NCBI RefSeq assembly: GCF_019285775.1 | Contig: NZ_CP079105.1 | Location: 1,984,001-2,048,000 of the forward strand | Direction: 5' to 3' | Origin: Skermania piniformis | GTDB lineage: Bacteria; Actinomycetota; Actinomycetes; Mycobacteriales; Mycobacteriaceae | Length of the DNA: 64,000 bases | Part shown: positions 49,585-59,452 of the stretch, one piece after another | How positions within the stretch are numbered: position 1 is the stretch's first letter | Layout: each line of letters starts with the position of its first letter | Program-made: the position numbers and the translations under genes | Notes under the pieces: model-generated | The model's database searches: none | What the model saw: the letters and a program-made list of their open reading frames with translations, nothing else | What the model was told of the DNA's origin: nothing

Positions 49585-52500
49585 GTGCTCTTGACTACGA
49601 TCGACCCGTCTCGGGTGTTGGTGGTAGCGGTCGGCATCGACTGCTACCAGGACCCGGAGATGCGTCTCAACGGTGCCGCGGCGTATGCCCACCGGTTCGC
49701 GGAATGGGCGCTGGGCTGGGGCGTACCGGCCGACAACGTCTGGCTGGCCTGCTCCTGGCCGAGCGACACGGCAATTCCGTCGTCGCCCGCGCGGCAGCTC
49801 CAGCCGACCTTCACCGGCATCCAGGATCTGCTGGCCGACGCCGCCGAGTTCGACGCCGACCTGCTGTTGTTGTATTGGTGTGGGCACGGTGTGTTGAACA
49901 TCCAGCGGGAGCGCACGCTGTTCACCGCGGACGCCCGGGCGGGGGTTCGGCGACAGCACAATGTGTCGGATATCCAGCAGTATCTGAGCTCGACTACGGT
50001 GCGGCGGCTCGACCGGCAGATCATCGTGGTCGACGCCTGCGCCAACTTCTACGCCGACCTGAACCTCGACGAGGCACTGCCGGGTGGCACGCTGAACACC
50101 GGTCGCCCACGCCACGTGAATCACTATCAGCTGTTTTCGGCGAGCCAGGGGCAGATTGCCGAGCACGATCCGGTGACCGGCACGACTCTGTTCTCCGAGC
50201 TGGTGCTGGAATGGCTCGCCGCCGCGGACCCGACCGCATTGCCCGACGTCAACGAGCTGACCGCGCATGTATCGGCCGAGTTCGCGAGGTCGGACCTTCG
50301 GCAGCGTCCCACCACCTTCGTGTTACGGCACAGCCACGGCGAGAACCGGGACTGGAGCTATGCCGGCGGAGTGCTGGGCGGAGCGGCGCCCCAGATCGTC
50401 GTCGGCGCGATCCCGGCCGCGCCGGCCGCACTGGTGGTGCGCCCGGCGGCCGACGCGCTCGCGCGCCAGGTTCGCGAGGCTCCGGTGGTGGCCGTGGTCA
50501 CCGGACTCCGCGGGGTCGGCAAGAGCCAGCTCGCGGCGGAGCTTGCCCGATCGCGGGTCGCCGACGGCTGCGGTCTGGTGCTCTGGCTCAACGCCGAGGA
50601 ATCGGACGGCTTGTTGGCAGATCTGGCCGCCGCTGCGGACGCGTTGGGCGTCGCCGATCCCGAGGGTGATTCGACGAAGTCGGCTCGCCGCTTGCGCGAT
50701 ACCTTGTCCGCCCGACGCGAGCCCGGACTGCTGGTGTTCGACAACGCCACCGACCCCGACCGGCTGCGCGCGTTCCTCCCGGTGGCCGGCCCGGTCCGGG
50801 TAGTGATCACCAGCACCGATCAGACGTTCGCCGAACTCGGCAAGCGGCTGCCGCTCGACGTGTTTCACCGGGACGAATCGGTCGACTACCTCGCGCGGGT
50901 CACCGGGCTGGAGGATCCGTCCGGCGCCGATGCGCTCGCCATTGAGCTCGGCGACCTCCCCTTGGCGCTGGCGGTCGCCGCGGCCGCGATTGCCGGCCCG
51001 AGCTGGGGCTGGGGCGGCTACCGGGATTACCTGGCCGAGCTGCGCGCGTACCCGCTGGACGAGACACTGCGCCGCCGCGTCGGCAGCGACTATCCGCGCT
51101 CGGTGGTTCAGGCGGTGCTGCTGTCCCGCTCGAAATGTATCGCCGGGACCGCCGATCCGGCATTGGATCGAGATACCGAGTCCGATCAGCTGACCGGCCG
51201 CGTGCTGGAGACGCTGGCGATGCTCTCGCCCGACGGTGTACCGCCGGATTTCCTGACCCCGCTGGCTGGTCAGCAACCGGCCAAGCGTCAGCTGCGTCGG
51301 GCGATCGAGCGGTGTGTTACCGCCAGCCTGGTGTCCTGGTCGGGCGACCGTGAACTGCTCTTGATGCACCGGTTGGTCGGCCGAGTGCTGCGGGAACAAG
51401 CCGTCGCCGACGATTCCGTGGGCCGCGTCGCCGGCGCGGCGCTCGAGCTGCTCACCGACAGGTTGTTCGACCATCGCGAGGCCTGGCAGCGCCGGGCCGA
51501 GGGCGAGCAGCTGCTGGCCCAGATCGAAGCCATATGGGCCACCGGCGTGTACACCGATCCTGACCCGACTGCCGACGCATCAGTGGCCGCAGTGCTGGAC
51601 GCTCGGTCGTGGGCGGTGCGGCACCTCATGGAACGCGCCGACCTCGCCCGAGCGATACCGCTCGGCGAGGTGGTCCTGTCCGACCGGGTGCGGGTCCTCG
51701 GTGCCGACCACCCGAGCACTCTCACCTCGCGCCACAACCTCGCCGGCGCCTACGAGTCGGCGGGGCGGGTGGGTGAGGCGATCGACCTGTTCGAGGTGGT
51801 CCTGTCCGACAGTGTTCGGGTCCTCGGTGCCGACCACCCGAGCACTCTCGTCTCCCGCCACAACCTCGCCGGCGCCTACCGGTCGGCGGGGCGGGTGGGT
51901 GAGGCGATCGACCTGTTCGAGGCGGTCCTGTCCGACCGGGTGCGGGTCCTCGGTGCCGACCACCCGAGCACTCTCGTCTCCCGCCACAACCTCGCCGGCG
52001 CCTACGAGTCGGCGGGGCGGGTGGGTGAGGCGATCGACCTGTTCGAGGCGGTCCTGTCCGACAGTGTTCGGGTCCTCGGTGCCGACCACCCGGACACTCT
52101 CACCTCGCGCCACAACCTCGCCGGCGCCTACGAGTCGGCGGGGCGGGTGGGTGAGGCGATCGACCTGTTCGAGGCGGTCCTGTCCGACCGGGTGCGGGTC
52201 CTCGGTGCCGACCACCCGAACACGCTCGCCTCCCGCCACAACCTCGCCTACACCTACCGGTCGGCGGGGCGGGTGGGTGAGGCGATCGACCTGTTCGAGG
52301 CGGTCCTGTCCGACCGGGTGCGGGTCCTCGGTGCCGACCACCCGAACACGCTCGCCTCCCGCCACAACCTCGCCTACACCTACCGGTCGGCGGGGCGGCT
52401 GGGTGAGGCGATCGACCTGTTCGAGGCGGTCCTGTCCGACCGGGTGCGGGTCCTCGGTGCCGACCACCCGAACACGCTCGCCTCCCGCCACAACCTCGCC

Positions 52501-52905
52501 TACACCTACCGGTCGGCGGGGCGGCTGGGTGAGGCGATCGACCTGTTCGAGGCGGTCCTGACCGACAGTGTTCGGGTCCTCGGTGCCGACCACCCGAACA
52601 CGCTCGCCTCCCGCAACAACCTCGCCGACGCCTACGAGTCGGCGGGGCGGGTGGGTGAGGCGATCGACCTGTTCGAGGCGGTCCTGACCGACCGGGTGCG
52701 GGTCCTCGGTGCCGACCACCCGAACACGCTCACCTCCCGCCACAACCTCGCCGACGCCTACGAGTCGGTGGGGCGGGTGGGTGAGGCGATCGAGCTGTTC
52801 GAGGCGGTCCTGACCGACACTGTGCGGGTCCTGGGTGCCGACCACCCCGACACGCTGGCCACCCGGCAGGCGCTCGACCGTGCCCGTGCCGAGGCGGACG
52901 GTTGA
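49585..52905 (+). CDS. Caspase-like peptidase / STAND NTPase / TPR protein
   Basis: An 1106-residue signalling protein in three parts. (1) A C14 caspase-like domain, about 10-240: the VVAVGIDCYQDPEM opening, His101 in YWCGHG and Cys152 in IVVDACANFY form the dyad. (2) A STAND/NB-ARC NTPase, about 290-690: Walker A GLRGVGKS (307-314), Walker B LLVFDNA (Asp386) and the GDLPLAL motif (456-462). (3) From 706 to the end, nine full and one partial 42-residue TPRs. GTG 49585 directly follows the hydrolase stop. The layout matches NLR-like sensors whose repeats perceive a trigger and whose NTPase activates the effector. An immune or cell-death role is inference. Confidence 0.9.
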   Translation: MLLTTIDPSRVLVVAVGIDCYQDPEMRLNGAAAYAHRFAEWALGWGVPADNVWLACSWPSDTAIPSSPARQLQPTFTGIQDLLADAAEFDADLLLLYWCGHGVLNIQRERTLFTADARAGVRRQHNVSDIQQYLSSTTVRRLDRQIIVVDACANFYADLNLDEALPGGTLNTGRPRHVNHYQLFSASQGQIAEHDPVTGTTLFSELVLEWLAAADPTALPDVNELTAHVSAEFARSDLRQRPTTFVLRHSHGENRDWSYAGGVLGGAAPQIVVGAIPAAPAALVVRPAADALARQVREAPVVAVVTGLRGVGKSQLAAELARSRVADGCGLVLWLNAEESDGLLADLAAAADALGVADPEGDSTKSARRLRDTLSARREPGLLVFDNATDPDRLRAFLPVAGPVRVVITSTDQTFAELGKRLPLDVFHRDESVDYLARVTGLEDPSGADALAIELGDLPLALAVAAAAIAGPSWGWGGYRDYLAELRAYPLDETLRRRVGSDYPRSVVQAVLLSRSKCIAGTADPALDRDTESDQLTGRVLETLAMLSPDGVPPDFLTPLAGQQPAKRQLRRAIERCVTASLVSWSGDRELLLMHRLVGRVLREQAVADDSVGRVAGAALELLTDRLFDHREAWQRRAEGEQLLAQIEAIWATGVYTDPDPTADASVAAVLDARSWAVRHLMERADLARAIPLGEVVLSDRVRVLGADHPSTLTSRHNLAGAYESAGRVGEAIDLFEVVLSDSVRVLGADHPSTLVSRHNLAGAYRSAGRVGEAIDLFEAVLSDRVRVLGADHPSTLVSRHNLAGAYESAGRVGEAIDLFEAVLSDSVRVLGADHPDTLTSRHNLAGAYESAGRVGEAIDLFEAVLSDRVRVLGADHPNTLASRHNLAYTYRSAGRVGEAIDLFEAVLSDRVRVLGADHPNTLASRHNLAYTYRSAGRLGEAIDLFEAVLSDRVRVLGADHPNTLASRHNLAYTYRSAGRLGEAIDLFEAVLTDSVRVLGADHPNTLASRNNLADAYESAGRVGEAIDLFEAVLTDRVRVLGADHPNTLTSRHNLADAYESVGRVGEAIELFEAVLTDTVRVLGADHPDTLATRQALDRARAEADG
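51700..52902 (+). repeat. Tandem 126-bp coding repeats (TPR units)
   Basis: Units start at 51700, 51826, 51952, 52078, 52204, 52330, 52456, 52582, 52708 and (partial) 52834. Each encodes 42 residues opening GADHPxTLxSRHNLAxxYxS. Differences are confined to a few codons (ST/DT/NT, GA/YT/DA, SDR/SDS/TDS), so the copies are nearly identical in DNA and probably arose by recent unequal exchange. The copy number may vary between strains and may be miscounted in short-read assemblies. Confidence 0.95.
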
Positions 52906-52908
52906 TCG

Positions 52909-53520
52909 TCAGCGCACCCGAATCCCGTCGGCCACGATGGCGGCCAACAGCGCAAGGAGCTGGTCCGGTGCGGCGCGGTGCCGATCGGCCCGCCAGGACA
53001 GCGCGAGGACACCGTTGAAGGCCGCCCAGAGCACGGTGGCCGTCTGATCGACGTCGAGGTCGGCACGCATGGTGCCGGCGGCGACGCCGTCCCGGAGGAC
53101 GGCGGCCAGCTTGCCGTTCTGTTCGTCGGTCAGATCGGCGATCCGGTCCAGCGCCTCCGGCAGGTCCGGGGGTGCCGCGAGTAGCCGGAACTGGTGCGGC
53201 CGTTCCGCAGCGAACTGGGCGTACGCCGCTCCCGCGGCCACGATCCGCTCCTCCGGGGTCCCCGGCCGCGCATACATCTCGTCCATGTAGTCGCGGTTGG
53301 CGGCCAGGGCGCGCTCGGCCACCGCGAGCAGCACCGCGTCGCGCCCGCCGACCCGGTTGTAGATCGTCTGTAGGGCAACGTCGGCCCGCTCCGACACCGC
53401 CGGCAGCGTTACCGCGTCGACGCCGCCGCGTTCGAGCAGCGCTTCGGCGGCGTCGATGATCGACTCGCGGGTTGCCGCGCGCTTGCGGCCTTGTCGGGAC
53501 GGGCCGGGTTCATCCGTCAT
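52909..53520 (-). CDS. TetR-family regulator, last gene of the 57042-52909 operon
   Basis: A 203-residue TetR protein with HTH at about 36-60 (VTLPAVSERADVALQTIYNR) and a WHG-type C-terminal domain. ATG 53520 overlaps the SDR gene end by 11 bases. It ends 3 bases from the caspase-TPR stop (convergent). It probably represses the operon it belongs to through the A-rich operators near 57113-57147. Confidence 0.9.
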   Translation of the reverse strand: MTDEPGPSRQGRKRAATRESIIDAAEALLERGGVDAVTLPAVSERADVALQTIYNRVGGRDAVLLAVAERALAANRDYMDEMYARPGTPEERIVAAGAAYAQFAAERPHQFRLLAAPPDLPEALDRIADLTDEQNGKLAAVLRDGVAAGTMRADLDVDQTATVLWAAFNGVLALSWRADRHRAAPDQLLALLAAIVADGIRVR

Positions 53521-54376
53521 GGGCGCCGCTCTTTCCGGTGATCCAGCCGGAGTCGGCGAGCGCCGCCGCCTCGGGGATCGTGGTGCCGGGGAAGCCGATG
53601 CGCTCGACGATCGGGCGGATCAGGCCGGGAACCCGGGCGACGAGCGTATTGCCGCGCGGCGACACCACCAGCGGCGCCCGCCGCTCGATCCCGGCGACGA
53701 TGTCGTCGACCACCTCGTCGAGGCTGATCATCTTCCACAGGCCCTGTTTGTTGCCGCCCCACAGCCGGGTGCCGGCGGGATCGGCGTGCACATCGGCCAT
53801 CATCGGGGTTTCGAAGAAGGTCGGGTGCGCGCTGCCGACCGCCACGCCGTAGTGCCGGAGCTCGAGCCGGGTGGCATCGGCCAGCGCCCACACCCCGGCC
53901 TTGCTCGCCACGTAGGGCCCGTTCAGTGGCGAGTGGATGAACGCCGCCATCGAGGAGATCGCCAGCAGATAGCCGCGCTGTGCCTTGACGTGCGGGAGGG
54001 CGGCCCGGAACGTTCGCCACACGCCGCCGAGGTTGATGTCGACGACACGGTCGAAGACGTCCGGGTCCAGCGACTCGATCGAGGCCATCGAGCCGATGCC
54101 CGCGTTGGCGATCACCACGTCGACCCGGCCGAAATGCTCGGCTGCGGCCTCGATTGCGGTCTGGACGCTGTCGAGGTCACGGACGTCGACGGTCCAGCCG
54201 CGGGCGACCGAGTCCGGGCCGAGCCGGTCTGCTTGCGCCTGCACCGCGGCGGCGTCGAGGTCGAGCAGGGCGAGGTTGGCGCCCCGGGCGCGTAGTGCGG
54301 TGGCGAGGGCGGCGCCGAGGCCGCCGGTGGAGCCGGTGAGGACGACCGTCCGGCCGGCCAGGTTGTAGCGAGACAT
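53510..54376 (-). CDS. Short-chain dehydrogenase/reductase
   Basis: A 288-residue SDR: cofactor motif TGSTGGLGAAL, IANAGIGSMA in the NNAG position, Ser in AISSMAAF and YxxxK in PYVASKAGV. The extended C-terminus (AHPTFFETPMMADV, SPRGNTLVARVPGLIRP) resembles the long SDRs of mycobacterial lipid metabolism. ATG 54376; an in-frame start at 54469 would overlap the hydrolase gene. Fourth gene of the operon. Confidence 0.9.
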   Translation of the reverse strand: MSRYNLAGRTVVLTGSTGGLGAALATALRARGANLALLDLDAAAVQAQADRLGPDSVARGWTVDVRDLDSVQTAIEAAAEHFGRVDVVIANAGIGSMASIESLDPDVFDRVVDINLGGVWRTFRAALPHVKAQRGYLLAISSMAAFIHSPLNGPYVASKAGVWALADATRLELRHYGVAVGSAHPTFFETPMMADVHADPAGTRLWGGNKQGLWKMISLDEVVDDIVAGIERRAPLVVSPRGNTLVARVPGLIRPIVERIGFPGTTIPEAAALADSGWITGKSGAHDG

Positions 54377-54405
54377 GCGAGTGCCTTCGATCGTGGGGCT
54401 GGGGG

Positions 54406-55302
54406 TCAGCTCGGCGGGACGTGCCGGGTGAGGAAGTCGATCTGGTCGGCGACGTTGCGCTCGAACCATTCGCCGACATAGATGTCGAAGTGGCCGGTGT
54501 CGTAGAGCTTGATCTCACCGCGGGGCGCTTGCGCGGCGTAGCGCTGCGTCGGTTCGGCCGGCGCCACGGTGTCCTGCTCGCAGATGGCGAAGAAGATGGG
54601 ACATTCGACGTCTTTGGCTTTGCGGCCCGGGAAGGCGAGGGCGATCTGCAGCGCGATCCGGGCGGCGGCGCCCTTGGCGATATCGGCGCCCGGCGGCATG
54701 AGGGCTTCGACGCCCGAGACGGCGTCGGGCGAGGTCATCAGTGCGGTGGATCCGGGCGGACCGTAGGTGGGGATCATCACCGGGGCCATACCCAGTCGGG
54801 CGCCGACCACGTCGCGGACCGCGCGAACGGCGACCTTGGCCGACACCCACGGTGCGGTGGCCGTACTCGACGCCAGCCCGTCGGTGAACGGGCACTGGGA
54901 GATCGCGGCGGCGATGCGCTTGTCTTCGGCTGCCGTGACGATGGAATGCCCGCCGCCGAACGACGTTCCCCACACGACGACCCGATCGGGGTCGACGGTC
55001 GGCAGCGACCGGGCGTAGGCGACCGCCGCTCGCCAGTCTGCGCGCTGGCTCGCGATGTCGAGCAGCTGTCGGGGCTCGCCGCCGCTGGCGCCGAAGTAGC
55101 GGTAGTCGAAGACGAGGCTGGCGTAGCCGGCGGCGGCGAACCGTTCGGCGAACGCGTCGAGCCGTTCTTCCTTGACGCCACCCAGGCCGTGCGCCATCAC
55201 GATGATCGGGGCGGGTGAGCTGGGTGAGCCGCTATCGGGGGTGTAAAGCCAAGCGGCGCAAGTGGTTTCGCTGGAGGGAAAGGTGACGTCGGTACGGGTC
55301 AT
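54406..55302 (-). CDS. Alpha/beta hydrolase (dienelactone-hydrolase/YcjY-like)
   Basis: A 298-residue hydrolase. The oxyanion segment is VMAHGLGGVKEERL, the nucleophile Ser is in VWGTSFGGGH, Asp is probably in AICEQDTVAPA and His in YDTGHFDIY. This is the layout of the peptidase S9/YcjY-like hydrolases. Start ATG 55302. It lies between a saccharopine-like dehydrogenase gene (34 bases upstream) and the SDR gene (29 bases downstream). Confidence 0.9.
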   Translation of the reverse strand: MTRTDVTFPSSETTCAAWLYTPDSGSPSSPAPIIVMAHGLGGVKEERLDAFAERFAAAGYASLVFDYRYFGASGGEPRQLLDIASQRADWRAAVAYARSLPTVDPDRVVVWGTSFGGGHSIVTAAEDKRIAAAISQCPFTDGLASSTATAPWVSAKVAVRAVRDVVGARLGMAPVMIPTYGPPGSTALMTSPDAVSGVEALMPPGADIAKGAAARIALQIALAFPGRKAKDVECPIFFAICEQDTVAPAEPTQRYAAQAPRGEIKLYDTGHFDIYVGEWFERNVADQIDFLTRHVPPS

Positions 55303-55336
55303 GGCATTCGATCCTTACTGGTGGATAGCGAGGCGG

Positions 55337-56440
55337 TCAGGAGACGACGAGGCCGATGTCGGCACACGCGCGGGTGAGGGTGTCGAGGCCGAATGCCTCG
55401 GTCGGGCTGAGGACGCCGGCCGCGGCAGCACGGCCGTGGGCCAGCTCGTCGCCGGCCCACGCCATGAGCTCGGCGGTGAGGTCGTAGACGCTGGGCCCGA
55501 CGACGTGCACTTCGGCGAGCACGGTTCCGCCGGCGTCCTTGGCGACGGCGACCGTGTGGGCGCGGGTCCTGGCTCGCTCCGCAGTGTCCGGTCCCCCGGG
55601 CTCGCCGGTGGTGCGCGACAGCACGGTATCGAGGGCGCGGGCACCGAGTGGGAGCTGCGAGACGGTGGTGGTCAGCGCGGTGACCAGCGGCAGCAGCCGG
55701 CTGATCTCGGGGAACCAACCGTTGTAGACGGTCACCGACGCCAGTTGCGGGTGTTCGCGCGGCAGGAACAACACCTCGGTCCCGGTAGCCAGGGCGGCGG
55801 TGCGGGTGCGGCCGTCGATCCGGAAGCTGCGCACGGTCGCGGCCGCACGGCGATCGACCAACGTGTGGTTGTGCCACAGGGTCACCGGCAGACTCAGCCC
55901 CTCGGCGACGGTGGTGCGCGTCCCCTTGCTCAGTCCCTTACCGCCGCGGAGTGATCCGTCGATGAAGTACCCGATGTCGAGCGAACGGACGGTCGTCCCG
56001 CCGCGCTGGATCGCGACCGCGCCGGCGAGGAAACCGGGGACGTAATCGTTGCCGAACGCCGGGAGCATGGTTGCGCCGGTGCGTCGGGCCTGGGTGTCGT
56101 GGCGGTCCTGGAGAGTGCGGACGAAGCCGACCTCACCGGTGGAGTCGAGGTAGTGCGCGCCCTGATCGGCGGCAGCCTGCGCGGCGTTGTGCCCGACGTG
56201 ATCGAACGGTCCGACCGTGGTGATAAGCACATCACCGGCGGCGACCAGCGCACGGAGGCTATCGAGGTCGGTCGCGTCGGCCAGCCGGTGTTCGAGCCCG
56301 CCGAGGCGCTGCGCCGCGGCCTGCGTGCGTGCCGCCGAGTGCCCGGCGACGACCGGGCGGATACCGCGGCGCATCAACGCTTCGACGGCGAGCTCGCCGG
56401 CGTATCCGGTGGCTCCGAAGACGACGATCGTGCCGGTCAT
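55337..56440 (-). CDS. Saccharopine-dehydrogenase-like oxidoreductase
   Basis: A 367-residue NAD(P)-binding protein: N-terminal Rossmann motif IVVFGATGYAGELAVEAL, then LITTVGPFDHVGHNAAQAA and YLDSTGEVGFV, as in trans-acting enoyl-reductase/saccharopine reductase-like proteins of Mycobacteriales. The C-terminal half is a substrate domain. Start ATG 56440. Second gene of the operon; substrate unknown, perhaps a lipid intermediate. Confidence 0.88.
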   Translation of the reverse strand: MTGTIVVFGATGYAGELAVEALMRRGIRPVVAGHSAARTQAAAQRLGGLEHRLADATDLDSLRALVAAGDVLITTVGPFDHVGHNAAQAAADQGAHYLDSTGEVGFVRTLQDRHDTQARRTGATMLPAFGNDYVPGFLAGAVAIQRGGTTVRSLDIGYFIDGSLRGGKGLSKGTRTTVAEGLSLPVTLWHNHTLVDRRAAATVRSFRIDGRTRTAALATGTEVLFLPREHPQLASVTVYNGWFPEISRLLPLVTALTTTVSQLPLGARALDTVLSRTTGEPGGPDTAERARTRAHTVAVAKDAGGTVLAEVHVVGPSVYDLTAELMAWAGDELAHGRAAAAGVLSPTEAFGLDTLTRACADIGLVVS

Positions 56441-56499
56441 GGGGTTACTCCTTGCGATGGGACTCGAGCGGGCGGTCGGCTTGGTTACGAACGGCTTGG

Positions 56500-57042
56500 T
56501 TACGGACGCGCGGTGCCGATGTCACCGGCGTACGGCCGGGCCGGGCCGAGCAGCTGGAAGGGTAGTGGGATGTGGCGCTGGCGTTGGGTGAATCCCCAGG
56601 TCCCGATACCGAGGTAGACGCCGGGACGGACCCGCCGGATCTCGTCGACCATGTTGATCCGGCCGTTGAGCGAATCGAAGGGGCGGTAGTCGAGCTGGTA
56701 GACCGGGCGGCTGTCGTAGCGGGACGCCGCGATCGAGGTCAGCATGGGATAGCGCCGTACGTCGCGTCCGGCGCCGACGATACGAAACGAGTTGTAGCCG
56801 CGGCCGGAGACCGCGTCGATCGGGCGGAAGGCTTTGGCTCGCCACGGCGCCAACGGGTATCGCACCATGACCGCGCCCAGTGCGGTGCTGAGCAGGTTCG
56901 GCTGGCTGAGCAGCGTGGCGTCGAATTCGCCGTCCATGTCGGCGATGGCCGGAGCGTCGAGTGTGGCGAAGAGCGCCATCAGATCGTCGACCGATTGCGT
57001 GGTGGTGAGGTCCACGGTGTCTCGGTCCAGTAGCGGAGTCAT
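56500..57042 (-). CDS. Conserved hypothetical protein, first gene of operon
   Basis: A 180-residue protein with regular features (DDLMALFATLDAPAIADMDG, FRPIDAVSGRGYNSFRIVG, RRVRPGVYLGIGTWGFT, FQLLGPARPYAGDIG) that recall conserved proteins of unknown function in Mycobacterium and Nocardia. No signal peptide or catalytic motif was recognised. It is the promoter-proximal gene of the five-gene unit ending with tetR at 52909. The promoter region upstream holds two palindromes. Confidence 0.75.
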   Translation of the reverse strand: MTPLLDRDTVDLTTTQSVDDLMALFATLDAPAIADMDGEFDATLLSQPNLLSTALGAVMVRYPLAPWRAKAFRPIDAVSGRGYNSFRIVGAGRDVRRYPMLTSIAASRYDSRPVYQLDYRPFDSLNGRINMVDEIRRVRPGVYLGIGTWGFTQRQRHIPLPFQLLGPARPYAGDIGTARP

Positions 57043-57112
57043 AGGTGTTCCTGTCGGTGATCGCCGCGCTCCCGTTGTGGGGGCGCTACGGAGACCACTT
57101 TATGGAACGAAA

Positions 57113-57147
57113 TCCAAAATTGGAAGGCAATCCAAAAAATTTTGGAG
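57113..57147. promoter_or_regulatory. Two adjacent A-rich inverted repeats, probable TetR operators
   Basis: TCCAAAATTGGA (57113-57124) and TCCAAAAAATTTTGGA (57132-57147, 7-base perfect arms) lie 70-105 bases upstream of the operon's first gene. Both share TCCAA...TTGGA ends. This A/T concentration is exceptional for the window and fits operators bound by the operon's own TetR. Confidence 0.65.
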
Positions 57148-57436
57148 TGGTGTCGCCCACTGTGCGGCCCCGAACCTTCCGATCGGCGCGGAGTTTGCGC
57201 GCGTCGCGCGAAAACGTGCGCGGCAGCGGGGTATTCGGCGGAAGTTCTGGCGCGGGATACGTGCCAGGCCTAGAATTAGGACATACGTTCGAGTAGCGAG
57301 GATTCGGCCGTGTTGCTGCCGGAGTTGGGGTACTGCCGCGTTGGGGGCGTTGGAGCGGGTGCAGCGGCGGATGACCGGTCTCGGGTACCGGTTGATCCGT
57401 GTCGTCGCCGAAGCCCCTGGCGAGGAGTTCGGTGGG

Positions 57437-57722
57437 CAGCGGTGAACTGGGTTTCTCGGTAGTCCGGTTCGCCGTCGGGATAGACCGGCCAGGCATCCTA
57501 ATGGGGCGTCGACGAGCCGGAGGATCCGTTCCATGAGCGCGTCGTAGGCAGTGTCGTTGTCGATAGGGCACGCAATTGTGGCCACTGCCCGACCTCACGG
57601 GCGGCCTCGGGTCCGGACCGGTACTCGGCCAGGAACTGGACGTGCCACCGGTTCGGCAGCACTGCGAGGATCTCGGCGGGATCATCCGGATCCGGTTGCA
57701 CCGGTAGCGGTTCCGCAGTCAC
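57437..57722 (-). pseudogene. Fused remnants of a DUF6247-like / toxin-like gene pair
   Basis: On the minus strand from GTG 57722 the frame reads PDDPAEILAVLPNRWHVQFL and AREVGQWPQLRA, the front of a DUF6247-type (antitoxin-like) protein. This breaks off near 57570. Directly after come AYDALMERILRLVDAP, a frameshift near 57498-57504, and DAWPVYPDGEPDYRETQFTA, the core of the small protein usually encoded next to DUF6247 in actinobacteria (RelE-like toxin candidate). A deletion has joined the two and the frame is lost. Inactive. Confidence 0.6.
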
Positions 57723-57730
57723 GAGGCCTT

Positions 57731-57908
57731 CTCCTCTCCGGTCTGCGGTCACCACCAGGGGCTGACCGACCACGGCTGGGCCGTGCAACACGACCCGCGA
57801 GGCCGGATCGAATGGCTCCCACCGGCCTGGCTCGACCGGCACCGCACACCCCGAACCAACACCCACCACCGCCCCACCGACACGACCACCAGCCCACCCA
57901 CCATATGA
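57731..57908 (+). pseudogene. C-terminal remnant of a DUF222/HNH (13E12-type) protein
   Basis: The plus-strand frame ending TGA 57906-57908 reads VCGHHQGLTDHGWAVQHD followed by RGRIEWLPPAWLDRHR, the end of the HNH nuclease domain and tail of 13E12-family repeat proteins that are multicopy in Mycobacteriales. The rest of the gene is absent. Between 57148 and 57436 nothing further could be supported. Confidence 0.7.
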
Positions 57909-57934
57909 ACCCGGATTGGCTACCGTGGGCAGCT

Positions 57935-59448
<1,514 letters not shown>

Positions 59449-59452
<4 letters not shown>

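Noticed and set aside
51580-52845. 421-codon repetitive open frame on the minus strand
   Set aside because: It is the antisense of the TPR repeats; its regularity comes from the 126-bp units, and it has no plausible start context.
51700-52902. CRISPR-like or satellite interpretation of the 126-bp repeats
   Set aside because: The units are contiguous without spacers and keep an open TPR frame, so they are coding repeats.
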